This document shows positions 22,261 to 35,395 of a stretch of 64,000 nucleotides of DNA, in pieces. The notes beneath the pieces are model-generated. The model made no database searches, was not told where the DNA came from, and worked only from the letters and a program-made list of their open reading frames with translations. Numbering within the stretch: the stretch's first letter is position 1; each line of letters starts with the position of its first letter. The position numbers were made by a program, and so were the translations under genes. Origin of the DNA: Ottelia alismoides (lineage: Eukaryota; Streptophyta; Magnoliopsida; Alismatales; Hydrocharitaceae); assembly GCA_037367405.1 (NCBI GenBank), contig JAZKJV010010750.1:186001-250000 (forward strand). Direction: 5' to 3'.

Positions 22261-24235
22261 AATTCAATTTATTGTGTTTATTTCTTGATCGATTCTGATG
22301 GGCATTTTAACAAAATTACCAGAGGTCATGTGCCAACCACGTGACCCTCGGTCGGCGGGGGTTCTTCTAGTGAATAAGCGAAAGCGCTGGGGTGTGATCG
22401 TAAAATGTCCACTAGGGCACGTGCAAGGCATGTGCTTCATTGCAGGCGGGACGTTGCTGCATATGTTAGGATCTTTAGAGACTTTTCTGCAAATATCCCA
22501 GGTTGTCACATACGTGTCACGTGACCCCTGGGCTGGGGACTTCGGTGAAAATCTTGCTAACTCCAGGGGCTCCTCAGGGAATTGTCACTCCGTAGGGGTG
22601 ACATTCCTCATGTGATCATCTTCGCACGTGCGCCACACGTGGGGAGGTCTCAAGTCAGCCCCCGGCAGCGCAGGCGGAGCGGTGCTGGCTCGTAGAGGAG
22701 GAGATAGGCGAGGAATGGATTGCTCCTAACCGATGTCTTCGGTGAGGATATGATGAGGTCGGTCGGCTCCAGTGAAGAGAGAGGTGGCAGAGCAAGCTCT
22801 GCTAGAAGGAGGAGGAAGCATGTGGAGGAGTGTGTGCCCCCGGGGGGGATGAAGGGCTTCAACAACTTGCGTCGTTGATGCAGGAGGCGGTACTACTCGA
22901 TGTCGCCGACAAAAATTGGAGGACTTGGTGGAAGACGAGTAGCGGTGATTAACGTCGGTAGGTTAAGAGGGTAGTGGGGCATGTAGGAATGTGCCGCTAA
23001 GGGAGATGAACTGGGTGGATACGAAGGTACGAGCTCGATGGCGACAGAGGCCGGAGCAGGGCCACGTGCGGAGGCCATGTTGCAGCGAGGATAATTCCCT
23101 AGATATCACCGACGTTTAGAATGTAGGGTGCCGTCACCGCCTTCCTCAAATCTTGGCTCAATCAGCGGATGATTCTTCCTAGAAGCACGACGCTAGTTTT
23201 ATGGGGACGTGAGGCGGTGGCGGCCTGATCTCGGAAGCGATCGGGGATGGATTAGACGAGGTTGACGCGATGCGAGGGTTGATGAGGATTAGGGATTTGG
23301 CGATCACCGATTGATGCGATTAGATGAGGATTCGAAGATGGAGGAGGGGTGAGATACGATGAGATTTGGCGGCAGTGACTGAAACGGTGATTGAGATTCG
23401 ATGCAAGATCCGCGGGGGAGGAGACAATGGTGGCAGCGAGATTTGGGGGCGTCGTCGCCCGTTGGAAAATGCAGGGAAGAGATGGGATCATGTGCAATGC
23501 ACGTGCGCAGGAGGCATGTGCGTTCCACATGCGGGGCTTTTGGGTTTTTTTATAAAAATGAATAAATAAGATGCTAAAAAATGGGCGACACATGGCGGCT
23601 CCAAGAGCGGCCACGTGTCTGCCCCAGAAAAAATCAGAATTTAAATACAAAGAAAAATCCAGAACAACTAGCAAACGACCTCGGATCAAAAAAGTTTCTT
23701 CATGAAAGTTGCTCGTCTCGATGAGATCTACAACTTCACCACTCAAAACTAAAATCGATCATTTGTTCAATGGGATATTTTTGGGTATCCCATGTACATA
23801 GAATACCTTGATTTTGCGTTTTGTAATTTTTTGTCATTTTTAAACCAGATTAAAATACGTAAAAATAGGATAAAATCAAAGATAAATATTTACACATTAA
23901 TTTATTTTTTTGGATTTTTAATAAGTAAGAAAAAGAAGAAATAAAACAAAACATGAAAATGACAATTTTTGTACACACCGTTTGTGAAGACTCGAACTTC
24001 AGTTAGTTTCTTTGATTTGAGCTCAGTTTGGATTTGGATTTTTGCAAATTTTAATTGAACTTTTATCAAAAATACAAATGAAAAATAAATAAAATAAAAT
24101 TAGTTTATTATGTACATAAAACAATAGGTCAAAAACCGCTAAAATATAAAATGTATGAAAGAGGCCCAAAACCCAACTTTCACAAATGAGCTCCAATTCA
24201 CTTGAACTTAGTCTTATTTTGAAGGTATTTGCTCA
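22261..24235 (-). mobile_element. 5' LTR of element B2, partial
   Basis: Positions 23573-24235 match the 3' LTR copy at 14592-15230, sharing GTTGCTCGTCTCGATGAGAT and TATCCCATGTAMATAGAATA-type blocks. Minus of 23570 lies a GC-rich stretch (22640-23570), then CACGTG modules (22300-22640), the same order as in LTR A. The LTR start is cut at 24235, where plus-strand element C begins. The frame at 23746-23252 (minus) has no recognisable domain. Confidence 0.65.
22300..22650. repeat. CACGTG modules in LTR B2
   Basis: G-box-type palindromes near 22338, 22418, 22516, 22624 and 22634, several in the pattern CACGTGACCCYYGG or GCACGTGC. Further copies at 23048, 23497 and 23612. Confidence 0.55.
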
Positions 24236-24246
24236 TGTTATATGGT

Positions 24247-24661
24247 CAGGATACCAGATCCTAAGAATAGGGGTGGCTGATTGCCCATTGATTGCGCCTT
24301 TCGATTTTATTCTTTTTACTTTTCTTTTGTTTTCTTTTCTTTTACACTAATCACTGGTCCCTAATTTTTGACCACATTCTTTTCTAAACATAGGATATCT
24401 TATCCTAAGTATAGGGGGGACCGAGTGATTTCGTGGATTTCGTTTTCCTTTATTTCTTTTGTTCCTTCATTTGTATATTCTTTTTCGTCATTCAACTCAT
24501 TTTATCTTCCACTATACTTACGAGGATATGTTTATAAGTGTAGGGGGGTCGACTGACTTCTATTCTTTCGTACATTTTCACCTACTTTTACTTAGCTCAA
24601 GTTATGTCCTCCTTTTTATCTTTTGACACTTTGAGGACATAGCACAAGCTAAGTATTGAGG
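24247..24661 (+). repeat. Hairpin-polypurine cassette array, element C
   Basis: Cassettes at about 24247-24275 (AGGATACCAGATCCTAAGAA then GGGG), 24387-24419 (ATAGGATATCTTATCCTAAG then TATAGGGGGG), 24511-24548 (ACTATACTTACGAGG, then GTGTAGGGGGG) and 24588-24661 (AAGTTATGTCCTCC pairing with GAGGACATAGC). The third and fourth are less regular. Confidence 0.75.
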
Positions 24662-25179
24662 TGTGTGTACGTATTGTATATATACTTTCATCCATAAGCG
24701 TATTTTTACGTATTTTCTATATCTATAAAATCTATAAAAAAGTGGGTACGTGGTAATTTAAAATCTATTTATTTATTTATTACTAATAAAATCCTTGTAA
24801 ACAAGTAAAATAGGTCTAAAATTCTTATTTAAAATTCTTAATTTAAAATATTTCTTTAAAATATGTATTTAATATGTATAATACTTATTTAAAATCATAT
24901 TTATTAAAATATGTGTAAATATCATTTAATCCATGTAAAATTATTTGTATATAAAATTTATAAAATACATTAGTTTTTTAAATCAAATAAAATATGGGTA
25001 ATTTATCTTGTAAAATTCTTGTACAATACTTATTTATAAATACATAAAAAATGTAACGTCCGAAAATACATACAAAGTACAATATCCTTAAAACGCAAAA
25101 AATGAATAAAATTCAGAAAATATTTACAATAATATGGTTGCATTTGCATTAACAATTTTCAAAATTAGTTTGATTTCTA

Positions 25180-26257
25180 TAACTAAAGATTGGGAATATT
25201 CTAAGGGATGGAGCTTGATTATGGCCTTTAACTTTCATTGTAAGGAGCCTAGTTAGGAATTGGAATTTAGTCTCTTCAGGTCTTTAACTTAAATCTTTGG
25301 GTTTCAAAAGACCATATTTGGGAATTCAACTTAAACGTGTCTATGTAGAACACTTGGTGTCATCCGTTTAACTCTTCTTCAATGAACCAATTCCGGACAC
25401 AAGCACTTTGCACTTAGCTCAAATTGCATAGGGTTGCGAAGGGCATTCCATTTTAGTGGTTCATTTTTATCCTTGTCTAGTGACGAGGACATCTAAAGAC
25501 GGGAGTTATGTGGTTGAAGTATTTCTTTGGATGAGGGAAGGATTTGCGGGCATAATTTTTCTTGGACCTCAGAAAAATGGACGGAATGAAAAGATGCTAT
25601 ATCCGTCGAGGCATAAAAAGATTGATGCAGTGCAAGCAACATTACAAAGTCAATTTAAAGAAGAAGCCTCCAAATACAAACATGACCACTATTGTCCAAG
25701 CATCCATCAAAAAGCTTGCACATCATAGTGGATTCTTAGCTACACTAGCTGGGCTTCACAAGGAGATGCGTCTACACTAGTCGCACTCCAGTTCTCTTCT
25801 CATTCTTCCACTTTCTCTCTCTATTCGATTGTAGACACAACACAACCTAACCTTAGAATGGAATACCCACATCTTCGAAGAAAGATTAGCTAGATGAGGC
25901 CTAATTGGAGTGTTTTATTGGGATGGGCAGTTTCTTCACTTCTTTAAGCAGGAAGAGCTAACACAATTCACACAAAATACATATTGAATTCCATGCTTGA
26001 TAGAGTTAGAGATATGGATAAGTGGATCTGAGCTGGCTGTTATGGTGAACCTAAATAAGGATCTGTGGAACATGAGGACTGTTGAGATTAAAATCCTAAT
26101 CCTGGTTAAGGATCCGACAAAGTGCTTGTTTTAGGACCGACCGAACTCCGTCCTTTGTCTGTTCTCATGAATTATTTTGGGAAAGCAAATATATTCTAAC
26201 TTTATTTCATTTTCTCCTATTTTTCAAGTAAATGTTTGCTAAGGGACTCACAAAGTT
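25180..26257 (+). repeat. Conserved 3' tail module, copy 3
   Basis: Plus-strand relative of 30470-31590 and 63421-64000, sharing ATGGAGCTTG, a (G)GACTCA/CTAGCAAAG block before the polypurine tract and a common order of blocks. The ORFs at 25456-25780 show no domain. Confidence 0.65.
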
Positions 26258-26270
26258 TAAGTATAGGGGG
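26258..26270 (+). other. Polypurine tract of element C
   Basis: TAAGTATAGGGGG immediately before the LTR start at 26272. Confidence 0.8.
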
Positions 26271-26271
26271 T

Positions 26272-29215
26272 TGACGAATCCATTATTCATTAAAACTTTG
26301 TCTGTAATTTATCTTAAAACCATTAACAGATACACGTAAATACTCATTAATTTCCATCTTTTATCAAAACCACATTCATGAATAAAAATTAACTTTTATG
26401 CATCCAAAACATGTCAATAATTAAAAGAAGAAAAAGAATGAAAATGAAAAGAAGGAAGATTGTAAGTATGAATATATGTGCAATATGACTTATAAAATAT
26501 AAATATAGCTGAAAGATATATTTATAACCTAACTCCTGAGACCAAGTCAGCATGGATTGGTCGACAAAAAAACGTTGGGGGAGATAAAATAATTAATTAT
26601 ACACTCTACACATTCTTCGTTATTTATCAAAAAATTATTGAATGTTCGTTGATTTATAGATAATTCAAATATACATATTTTTCATCAAATTATTTTCCTA
26701 ATTATTTCTAGAAATTTATAGAAAAATATAAAAATAAGTTAAAAATATTATATTGTACATATGCTAAGAAATCCAACTTTTAAATTGCCAAATTCTCAAC
26801 ATTGGAACATCATAAAGTTATCATGCGAACTACAATTTCACTATGCTCACCTTTAAAATTCATAAAATAATATTCTCTAATTAATGAACATTATTTCACT
26901 GAAATCGGAGTCCTGTGCAAAGAGTCAGCTTTGGGACCTGTTAACAATAGGGTTTCAAGGCTATTTATTTTATTTGGAAAACATTATTTATAGTTTAATC
27001 ATTTTATATTTTTTAATTATTTTCATGATCTTCTATTTCAACCACGATTTATTTCATAATTTTTTGACATTATTTCTAATTTTAAAGAAATCCAAAACAC
27101 TAATTTATAGATAAATTTGAATTGTGTAATTTATACATGTATATATTAATATACTTAAATTAATTTATTAAAATCCACAAAACTTCATAAATATTTTATT
27201 TATTATTCTAATAATTGATAAAATATAAAAATGTTCTATTATTTATTAAATTATTAAATTAAAAATCAATTGACTATTTATCAAATATACTATATACATG
27301 TTTATTAATATAATCTTATATTCCAATAAATATTTATTATTTATAAAAATAAATTTTTCTATAAATTAGTTTATTTAATTATCAATATTTCTCATTTGTT
27401 GCACCTATTTATATATCACTATTTATTATTTATTATCTAATTATAAGTTTTTTATTACATCTGGTCAACCAAGTGTTGACATGTGTCAGCACCCGATTCT
27501 TATTCCTCAGGAACATACTATTGGAGTTTGTTCTAACCAGCCATCTTCACCTAATTCTACCTGCTCCATTATTCATCCAAAATCCAATCCAAACCATCCA
27601 ATCCCTAGACCTAACAACCATCTTCCACGCCTACCTTGATTAACCCTAAACCCTTCGCAATTTCTCTTATATAATGATCCAAAGTTGGAGAGAGCCTACT
27701 AACTCACCCTTTCTCTAGTACTGATTGGCTGAGCACATGTCTTCTTCCTTTGATTCCGACCACCCAAGGAGGTGACAGCTCCCCATGCATGACTCACAAG
27801 GAAGGAGTTTGATCGAAGGATGTTCCTTGGCCCTTCGCTATACTTGCATCGCGCAACCGCGCGCGTTCAGCTCCGGTGAACACCTCCCAATGAGAACCCA
27901 CTGAGGTTCAGACGACCGCATTATCAGGTGAACTAATCCGCCTCATTCCTTATCATCTCTATTTTATCAGCAGAATTTGGATCCTAGTCATGCAATTAGT
28001 AAGGTCTAATACTCATCTTTGACTCATATGAGAGATTAAATATCAATTTCACTTCAAATAGTCCCAATTTCAGTTCATATATCACCTTTCTTGAAACAAT
28101 CTAAATAACTTATATTCCTTCTTTTCTTACATTTGGGCTGATCTCTTTGAGGATCGAGCATCATTATTTCATTTGCAGGTTCACAATATCTTTTGGAGCT
28201 GTAACCTTCATCGATTAGAGATATCTTCATTGCCATTTATTCAACTAGTGTAGCATTTCAACACTAGTTCTTAACAACACCAGACCCTAGCCAAAAATCT
28301 TGCATGGGGCTTCTCCAACTCCCTCAGTGGGTGAGCTCGAGAGGGTGAGGAGTACCCTCTCTAGCCCCATCTCCACCGGGAAACTGCCATCTGATGTCTA
28401 ATCGAAGCCATCACCGTTGCCTGCCCCTGATTTGGGTAAGAACAACAAGCATTCAGTCGTGCCCCAAAAGTTTTTAGAATTGCAATTAAGTCCCTGTGCA
28501 GCGACCTATTTGCAAAATCTCTAGAACTTTTCTTTCAAATATGTCCCTGACCTAGGACCTCTTTTAAAGAAGAGTCCTTTTATATTTTGTGTATTTTTCT
28601 TCCTTATTTCTACACTATATATTGAATATTTGTGGATGTTAAACATTATTCTAGCATTGTAGTACTTTCTTACATTTTATTTTCGAGTCAATTTCTGAGA
28701 ATTTCATCGTATTTTCATCGAGGTTTTATTCTTAAATTTTTTACTTCGTTTTGAGTTTGTTTTGAATCCTTTTTGAGCCTGTTGCTTGAGCAATTTTTCT
28801 ACTATATAGTATTACCTATATCATCTATATTTCCACAGGTGTACCATTTATAAATTTATCCTTTTGAAAACTAAATAAAAACAGGAAAAAATAAAATAAA
28901 AACTTTAAAAATAAAAACCGATGAATTTATTTTCTCTCCTTCTCGCTTTCTTCGAGAAGAAATAAAAATCACAAAAATATTCTTTTCTTAAAAAACTGTG
29001 GTCTAGATATTCCGCCTCCTTGTGTTTGACCCAACCACACTTACCTAGTAAAATTAATATGTAGATAAAGTAGCAGAGAAGCCACTTCTATTCACTTTCT
29101 CTCTTTTTTTCTCCTACTTTATTGATTTCTGTTTGATTAAATAGGATTTTTCTCTGAGCGATTTTTCTACACAAACGACTGACATTTTATCGCTTGCAAA
29201 ATCCCTATTTATCAG
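26272..29215 (+). mobile_element. 3' LTR of gypsy element C
   Basis: Plus-strand LTR starting TGACGAATCC. Shares the GGTCGACAAA...GGGGGAGATAA block (26555-26590) with LTRs A (55160) and D (31840). AT-rich first part, GC-richer middle with direct matches to the LTR plan (27470-28450), pyrimidine-rich end. The 3' boundary is uncertain: homology fades before 29215, where a G-rich block starts. Confidence 0.6.
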
Positions 29216-30135
29216 GGGTCAAGCTTCCAATGAGGAGGTTGGCGGTAGGGTGTGTGGGGGGGGTGTCAGGGGTTGTTTCTTGCTGTTGATGGTAGGGACT
29301 TTGATTGTCGGAGGCTGGCGGAGGGGAGTCGGTCTTGCTAGCACTGGGGTGAGGTGGAGGGGGGTTGGATTCCACGATGGAGGGATGTTGGTGGTGATGG
29401 GGGTCGGTCTTGCTGGCTCGCGCGGTGGGGGAGGGGAGGGGTCAATGGTGGTCGAGGGTCGGGCTTGCTGGTGTTGGGGGGTCGTGGGTGTGCTGGAGGA
29501 TGGATGATGTTTGCGGAGGGGAGTCTAGCTTGCTAACATTGGTGTGGTGGGTGAGGGTTTGGGTCCATGATGTGGGGATGACGGTGGCGATGGGGGTCAA
29601 GCTTTCTGGCATAGGTGGGGGTTGAGGGTTGGCCTTGCTGGTGACGATGGTAGACGAGCTTCCATGAGGGACGAGGCAGGGGTTAAGTTCTTACTAAGAG
29701 ACTGGAGAGGTGCATGGGGGGTGTGGGTTTTGTGGTTGGGGAGGGGGCACATTGGGGGTGGGGTTCTTACTGCTAGTGGTAGGGGCTTTGTGGTGGAGCC
29801 TGGCGGCCAGGTGAGTAGGGGCATCAGGGGTGGGTTCTTGTTGCTAGCGGTGGGGGCTTTGACCGGTGGAGGCTAGTAGAGTGTAGGAGGAGGTGGTTGT
29901 GGGGGGGGGTTGCCTAGCTCGAGGAGGAAGGAGAGGAGGTTGGCTGGTTGGAGGATGACGGGAGGGTTTACTCATACATAATGGTACCTTAATGGGTATA
30001 AAATGTAAAATATTTAATGGATATCATTAAAGTTAATGAAATATTGGATGGAATTTAACATGGGGTTTTAAGTGTAAGAGTTAAGCACTATTCAGGGTCC
30101 TAGTGTAATTCGTGATTATATAGGGTTTATGGGGT
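29216..30135 (+). repeat. G-rich low-complexity insertion of unknown origin
   Basis: Up to about 29960 it is strongly G-rich on plus, with irregular repeats such as GGTCTTGCTGG(C/T) and runs of up to ten G. It then becomes AT-rich (29970-30135). The composition resembles the cores of MULE-1 and MULE-2. I could not find an inverted repeat pairing the two ends or a target duplication, so a MULE origin is only a guess. ORFs in it (29250-29876) shift frame freely and have no domain. Confidence 0.45.
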
Positions 30136-31596
30136 AATTATGAAATTACTCAAGGTTATGGTTGTGGATATCCCCAATATTTTTGTAGAACTATTTTCTA
30201 GATATACTGTACAAAATGCTTGTAAAATTATTTTGTCACGAGGGATATAAATTATGGGATGTATATATACTTATAAAATCCACGTGTGTATAAAACCCTA
30301 TTATTTTACCCTCCTGTATATAACAATCCTTATCCGTGTCTAAAACTTGTAAATAAAATCCTTTTGTAAAATCCTTCTATACACTTGTATTCAATCTAAT
30401 AATCCTTTAAAAAAATGTTTTGTATATATTTCATGCATTTGCATTTTTTAGAAGAGTATTGACATTTAAACTGGTCTGGAATAAAATTGAAGAATGGAGC
30501 TTGGTTATGACCTTAATCTATTTAATTTCAAAGGAACCATATAAGAACCAGAGTTGAGACTTTTCTGGTCCTAGTGACATAATTCACCAACTCCACAAGA
30601 CTATGTTCACATGTTATCTTGACGAGTCTATGTAGAATATTTAACAACACATTCATGATTCTTCAAGACCGTGGCTTAATTTGGATAAGCACTCTAACGT
30701 AGATCTACATTGATGAGGTGGTGAGGGGGTATATCCTTTGGCTTGGGGTAAAACATGGATGTGTAATAACTACTGGGAACATCTGTCTTCTTCTAGGGAA
30801 GGTTGTGGAACTCAACTTGTTCTAGTTGCATTGAGGACTAAAGACAAGATGCTATGGGGTTGCAATAATGTTTCAAAATAGGGATAGTCTACTGGCTCCA
30901 AAGGAAAAACACCTTATGTACATGTTGCACACTTGTATATATTAAAAAAATGCGGAATCCTCAAAAGTAGACATGCCTGATTGAAATGTAAATTGCCACC
31001 TGGAGTGTATATACAAGTATAGTGAGACAAGATGAGCATCAAAGTCCAAATTTTTATGAGCTTGCAACCGGATGACTTAGCTACACTGGTCATGCATCCA
31101 TGGATAGGTAGATACACTGGCTACATCCATTCTTCTCTCCATCACCTCTTCTTAAGTTGGTCGCACTTGAACTTAGAAGGGAATATCTCCGCTCCTCGAT
31201 GAAAGAGTTGCTAGATCAGGGTGGGGTGTGGGAGGGGGGGGGCTAGAGTTACATTGTTGAGGGAGGTTGTTTCATTGCTACTTTTGAGATGAGGAGTTAT
31301 ACTTCACTTACACTGTACAAATAAAGAGTCAATATCATAAGAATTTGTGTATGCAGACTTGTTCTGACCTGACTATTGAGGAGACCTAAATAGGAGTCTT
31401 ATGGAACTTGAGGAATGTTAGTTTTTAAATCCATTTCGCATTAAGGTTCAGACACACTAATAATCCAAAGGTCTAATAGAGCTCCATCATATAATTATAT
31501 GAAGATAAGTAAAGGACTCAATTCCTTTTCTTTTATTCACTTATTGTTTCAAATAAGTGCTTTCTAAGGGACTAGCAAAGGCAAAGCATAAGCGGA
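30136..31596 (+). mobile_element. 3' internal end of gypsy element D
   Basis: AT-rich tract (30150-30470), conserved 3' tail (30470-31590; GAATGGAGCTTGGTTATGACC matches element C in shorter pieces) and a weak polypurine region (AAGCATAAGCGGA, 31584-31596) before LTR D. No hairpin array is present: the sequence begins after it. No coding domain. Confidence 0.65.
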
Positions 31597-34500
31597 TGAT
31601 GAATCTGCATTTCATCATATTTATTCATTTATTTTAGATTAAAATCCCCTGTGAAAAACCTGTATATATCACTACATCCATATTTTTACTAAGCTCCATC
31701 TTTGTGTAAATATTGTATATTTATCTATTTCTATCCTAAAATAAATATATAAGCAAAAAAAGGAAAATAAAGAAAATAAGAGACTATATATATGTAATAG
31801 ATACAAGCTAAATCAAACCCCGAGAGAAGGTCAAGACTTGACATGATCGACAAGGAATAAAGTAAGAGAGATATGGCCAAAAACACCAAAAACTATACTT
31901 GATACGTGTATACACTCCTCAGTTATATATATTACACACTATTATGTTTATTCCTTCACAACTCTTTACAAATACAAATAATTCCTTCTTGAAAATTGTG
32001 TATAAAACCCTGTTCTAAATAATAAAATAATTTAAGTAAAAACATGTGTATATTGTGTAAAGTGCAAAAGCCACAAAAGTACAAACTTTCTATATCAACA
32101 CCTTCTCCACTGAACACCAAATTCATCAAACTCACTTACATTGTACTCCAAATTGAATGGAGGTGAATTCATAAAATTCTGTTTAAGGTGTGAAATGTGG
32201 CCAACAAGGGTATTACTTTATATTATACCTATAAATACACACTATATTTTTCTTGTGCATAATTTTGAATATTTTTTTTCATTACTTGTAAATATTGTAT
32301 TTAACTCATATAAAATACAAGTAAAAAATACAAAATAAAAAAACAACAAAAATAAAATCATGTATGTATCACCATGTATATATTGTGCATAAGTAAATTT
32401 AATTAACCCAATATTAACTCATAAAAATTGAAATATATATCCATTAAAAACCTTGTAAAATTTTGTAAATAAATAAATTATCAAATCACGTATATATGTA
32501 TAAAAATAATTAACTAAAGATCAAAGTACTAAGTACATTGGTATACATACCTATAAATAATACCATGTATTTATTTTAACCCTAGTAATTATATTATTTA
32601 ATTAATTAGAAATCACTAAAATGAACTTTAAATTATTCCTAACATATTTTATTTACATTATTTGCTTTTATTATTTCATTCTCGATTTTTTATTGAATTA
32701 TTTAACATTTTTATTTTATTTTTGTTTGTAGCCTGTTTTGTTTTTATTCCAGGCATGCGCTAATTGGCTAATCCGGGTCTATTGATCCAAGTCAACTCCT
32801 CAACCATGCCCCCTTCCTCCACTGATCTCAAATCGGTCGTCTCTTCTCATATTTTTTCCATGTGCACCACTTCGTAATGCCCTCCTCTTCCTTATCTGAT
32901 TCCCTCGCTCTTTCACTCTACTTCCACACCCACGTGTTATCTCCAACAAAATTTCCCGATCAAACGTTCATTTTTAAATTTAATATCGATCGCACTTCAC
33001 ATATATAAATATCAGCCTCCACAACTGGCGAGAGGTTAATCTATTCTCAGCCCATTTCCTGGACCATGGTTGATCACTAGAGTCAGGAGCTGTGATAGGG
33101 CCGCTGCTCTACGATTTCGACTGTTGGATTTCAAGTAAAGGATGCAATTTAACTATGTCACCGATGAGCTTCGCTCCATGTCTACGTCCAACTGTAGATT
33201 GAGGCATTTTTGTTCCCATTTCTCGTCATATGTAACCTAAGTAATCTAGTTTTTTAAGTTATAATTTATTTCGTGCCTTGATTTTATTTAAATCATGTTG
33301 ATCTTCTCAACATCTCCAACCTTCGATGTGCATGATCGGAGGAGATATGTTCGCTATTAACCAGGTCCGACAACACCAACACCTTCTTCCGACCAGGTCT
33401 CCACCTCTTTCACCTTCTATTCACCTCCAGATCCCTAAAGATCCGATGTTTGGTCTCTTCTCTGACCGACTACACTGTAGAACTCAGCTCTCCCCATTTT
33501 ATGCTTCCTTTAACCTAAAACATTAGCCGTAGGCCCGTAGAGACCCTCTGAGCTTTGTGTATAATTTGCAGATGCTAAGGTCTACAAGGAACGTATGAAG
33601 AAACAAAATTAGATTGAGAACAAGTTCTTGGAGCAATAAGCTTGACCACCTCCCAAATCCTCGGTCTGGAGCTTTCGCGTCGATCCAAGGTGTTTATCAG
33701 AAGCAAAATCATTTAAGCTATCTTTAGAGCTAAATTAGAAGCAAATCAGGGTTGAATCGAAGGAGAACCACTCAATCAAAGTTCATCGGAGGTTGCACTC
33801 TTCCAAGTTCATCGAAACCACTTCACGACCGTCAGATCAAGAACGGAACCCCAGATTCGATCTTATCCATACTTGAGCCCCAATTCTGAGCTGTCGATCG
33901 TGGATCAAGATCTGATCGTGGCCTTTCATGCAAGATTCAACGTTCACCGTCTGATCACACTTCTAGAGCATCTGAACCATTCAATCCTCCACATCACGTT
34001 AAGGGTAAAATTGCACTTTAACCCTTGTATTTTTATTTTATTTGCAAATAAGTCTCTGAGGGACACATGTTTGTATTTCCTTTATTTAAACAATTACATT
34101 TTTAATCCTAGAATTTATTTTAATTGCAATTAAGTCATGTTTTAATTGTGGTGCATGCTTGTCACGCAAGTTTTTGGAAAATTTGCAATAAATAGATTGA
34201 AGTTATGTGTTACAGTTTGGACCCTTGAATTATTTTATTAACATTTTGGTCTAATTCAGCGGGACACGTATGCCTTGGCGCGTGAGATCTTGAATATTTT
34301 TTACATTTTGCAACGAAATGTCATTATTTGTTAATATCTAGTCTGTAAACATTAATTAATTGCATATTAGACCAAGTCAATCAGCATATTTATTTTTCAT
34401 CTTGTAAAATTAAAAAAAATATTAAAACGCATTCAAAAAATTTGCGAAAATTCATGTAGGTGCATGTAACACTCGTCTTCCATCCATAATTTTTATATTG

Positions 34501-35395
34501 TATTTCCATCATTTTCTTATATATAAAAATTCAAAGAAACATCAAAATTGTCTTGTCCGTATTTGAACATCATTAAAAATTATAAAAACTTCTCCAAAAT
34601 TTCTAAAAAAATCATGTGCATTTGCTTTTATTTATTTTAATTATAGTATAATTTTTGCATATTTATCATTTGAAAAAATCATAAAAATTGCAAAACAATC
34701 AAAAACATTAGAAATTCATTTAAAATTATTTAAAATTCCAAAAAAATTAAAATTTTTTTTGTAGAGAATATAAAAACTCATCTTTCATTAAGTATTATTT
34801 TCATCAATATTTGACATTTTATTATATTTTTAAAAACCAAAAATAAGCGCATCATATTCTGTTTATTTTATTTATTATTTTTGATTTTGTTAATGTTCTT
34901 AAAATTGCTACAAATTCTTGAACATTCATAAGAACATAAATAAATTTGAAAAACTCCAAAATAAATTTGCCAAATTTTGTATATATATATATATTTCATA
35001 AAAAATATTTTTTGCCTAAAATTGTTCTTTCTTTTTCTTTAATCATTTTTTTGATTTTTAAAAAATTATGAAAAAGTATATCTATATATATATAAACAAA
35101 ATATTAAAAAATTATTAACATAGAAAAACAATAAAAAATACAAAATTCTAAAAAAATTAAGCGTAGTATACAGAAGTTCATTTATTCCGTGCATTTATTC
35201 ATATCAATTATTAGAATACCCCTCGGGATTTTCGTAGCCTCCCTGAGTTAGATCCTGTTAGCTATACAGGTAAATCAAATTGTAATTTCTCTTGCTACAT
35301 TTTTGCATTTATATTTGCTAGACAGTAATTAGTTTTTGTTTGGCACTTCTTCGGGTTGCGATGACACATGTGAATAATTCATATAAATAAAAGCC
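31597..35395 (+). mobile_element. 3' LTR of gypsy element D
   Basis: Begins TGATGAATCTGCATTTCATC. About 3.8 kb, with the same plan as LTR A: AT-rich, a ATCGACAAGGAATAAAGTA block (31840), a block with GTCAACTC (32790), GC-richer 32750-34000, modules with CACG (34140-34300), AT-rich 34380-35180. It ends near 35395, where minus-strand gag of element E starts. No primer site follows, so this is the 3' LTR of a fragment or a partial copy. Confidence 0.65.

Larger units (their letters stand above)
24236..26270 (+). mobile_element. 3' internal end of gypsy element C
   Basis: Plus-strand fragment with hairpin array (24247-24661), AT-rich tract (24680-25170), conserved 3' tail (25180-26257) and polypurine tract (26258-26270), leading into LTR C. 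No coding domain remains. It starts abruptly at 24236 against LTR B2 of opposite orientation. Confidence 0.7.

Noticed and set aside
23252..23746. 164-codon minus-strand ORF as a host gene
   Set aside because: It lies within LTR B2, has no recognisable domain, and its product is Ser/Pro/His-rich low complexity.
25456..25780. Two overlapping ORFs in the element C tail
   Set aside because: Not conserved in the matching tails at 30470-31590 or 63421-64000.
29250..29876. Gly/Val/Trp-rich ORFs
   Set aside because: Overlapping frames in a G-rich low-complexity block with no domain.
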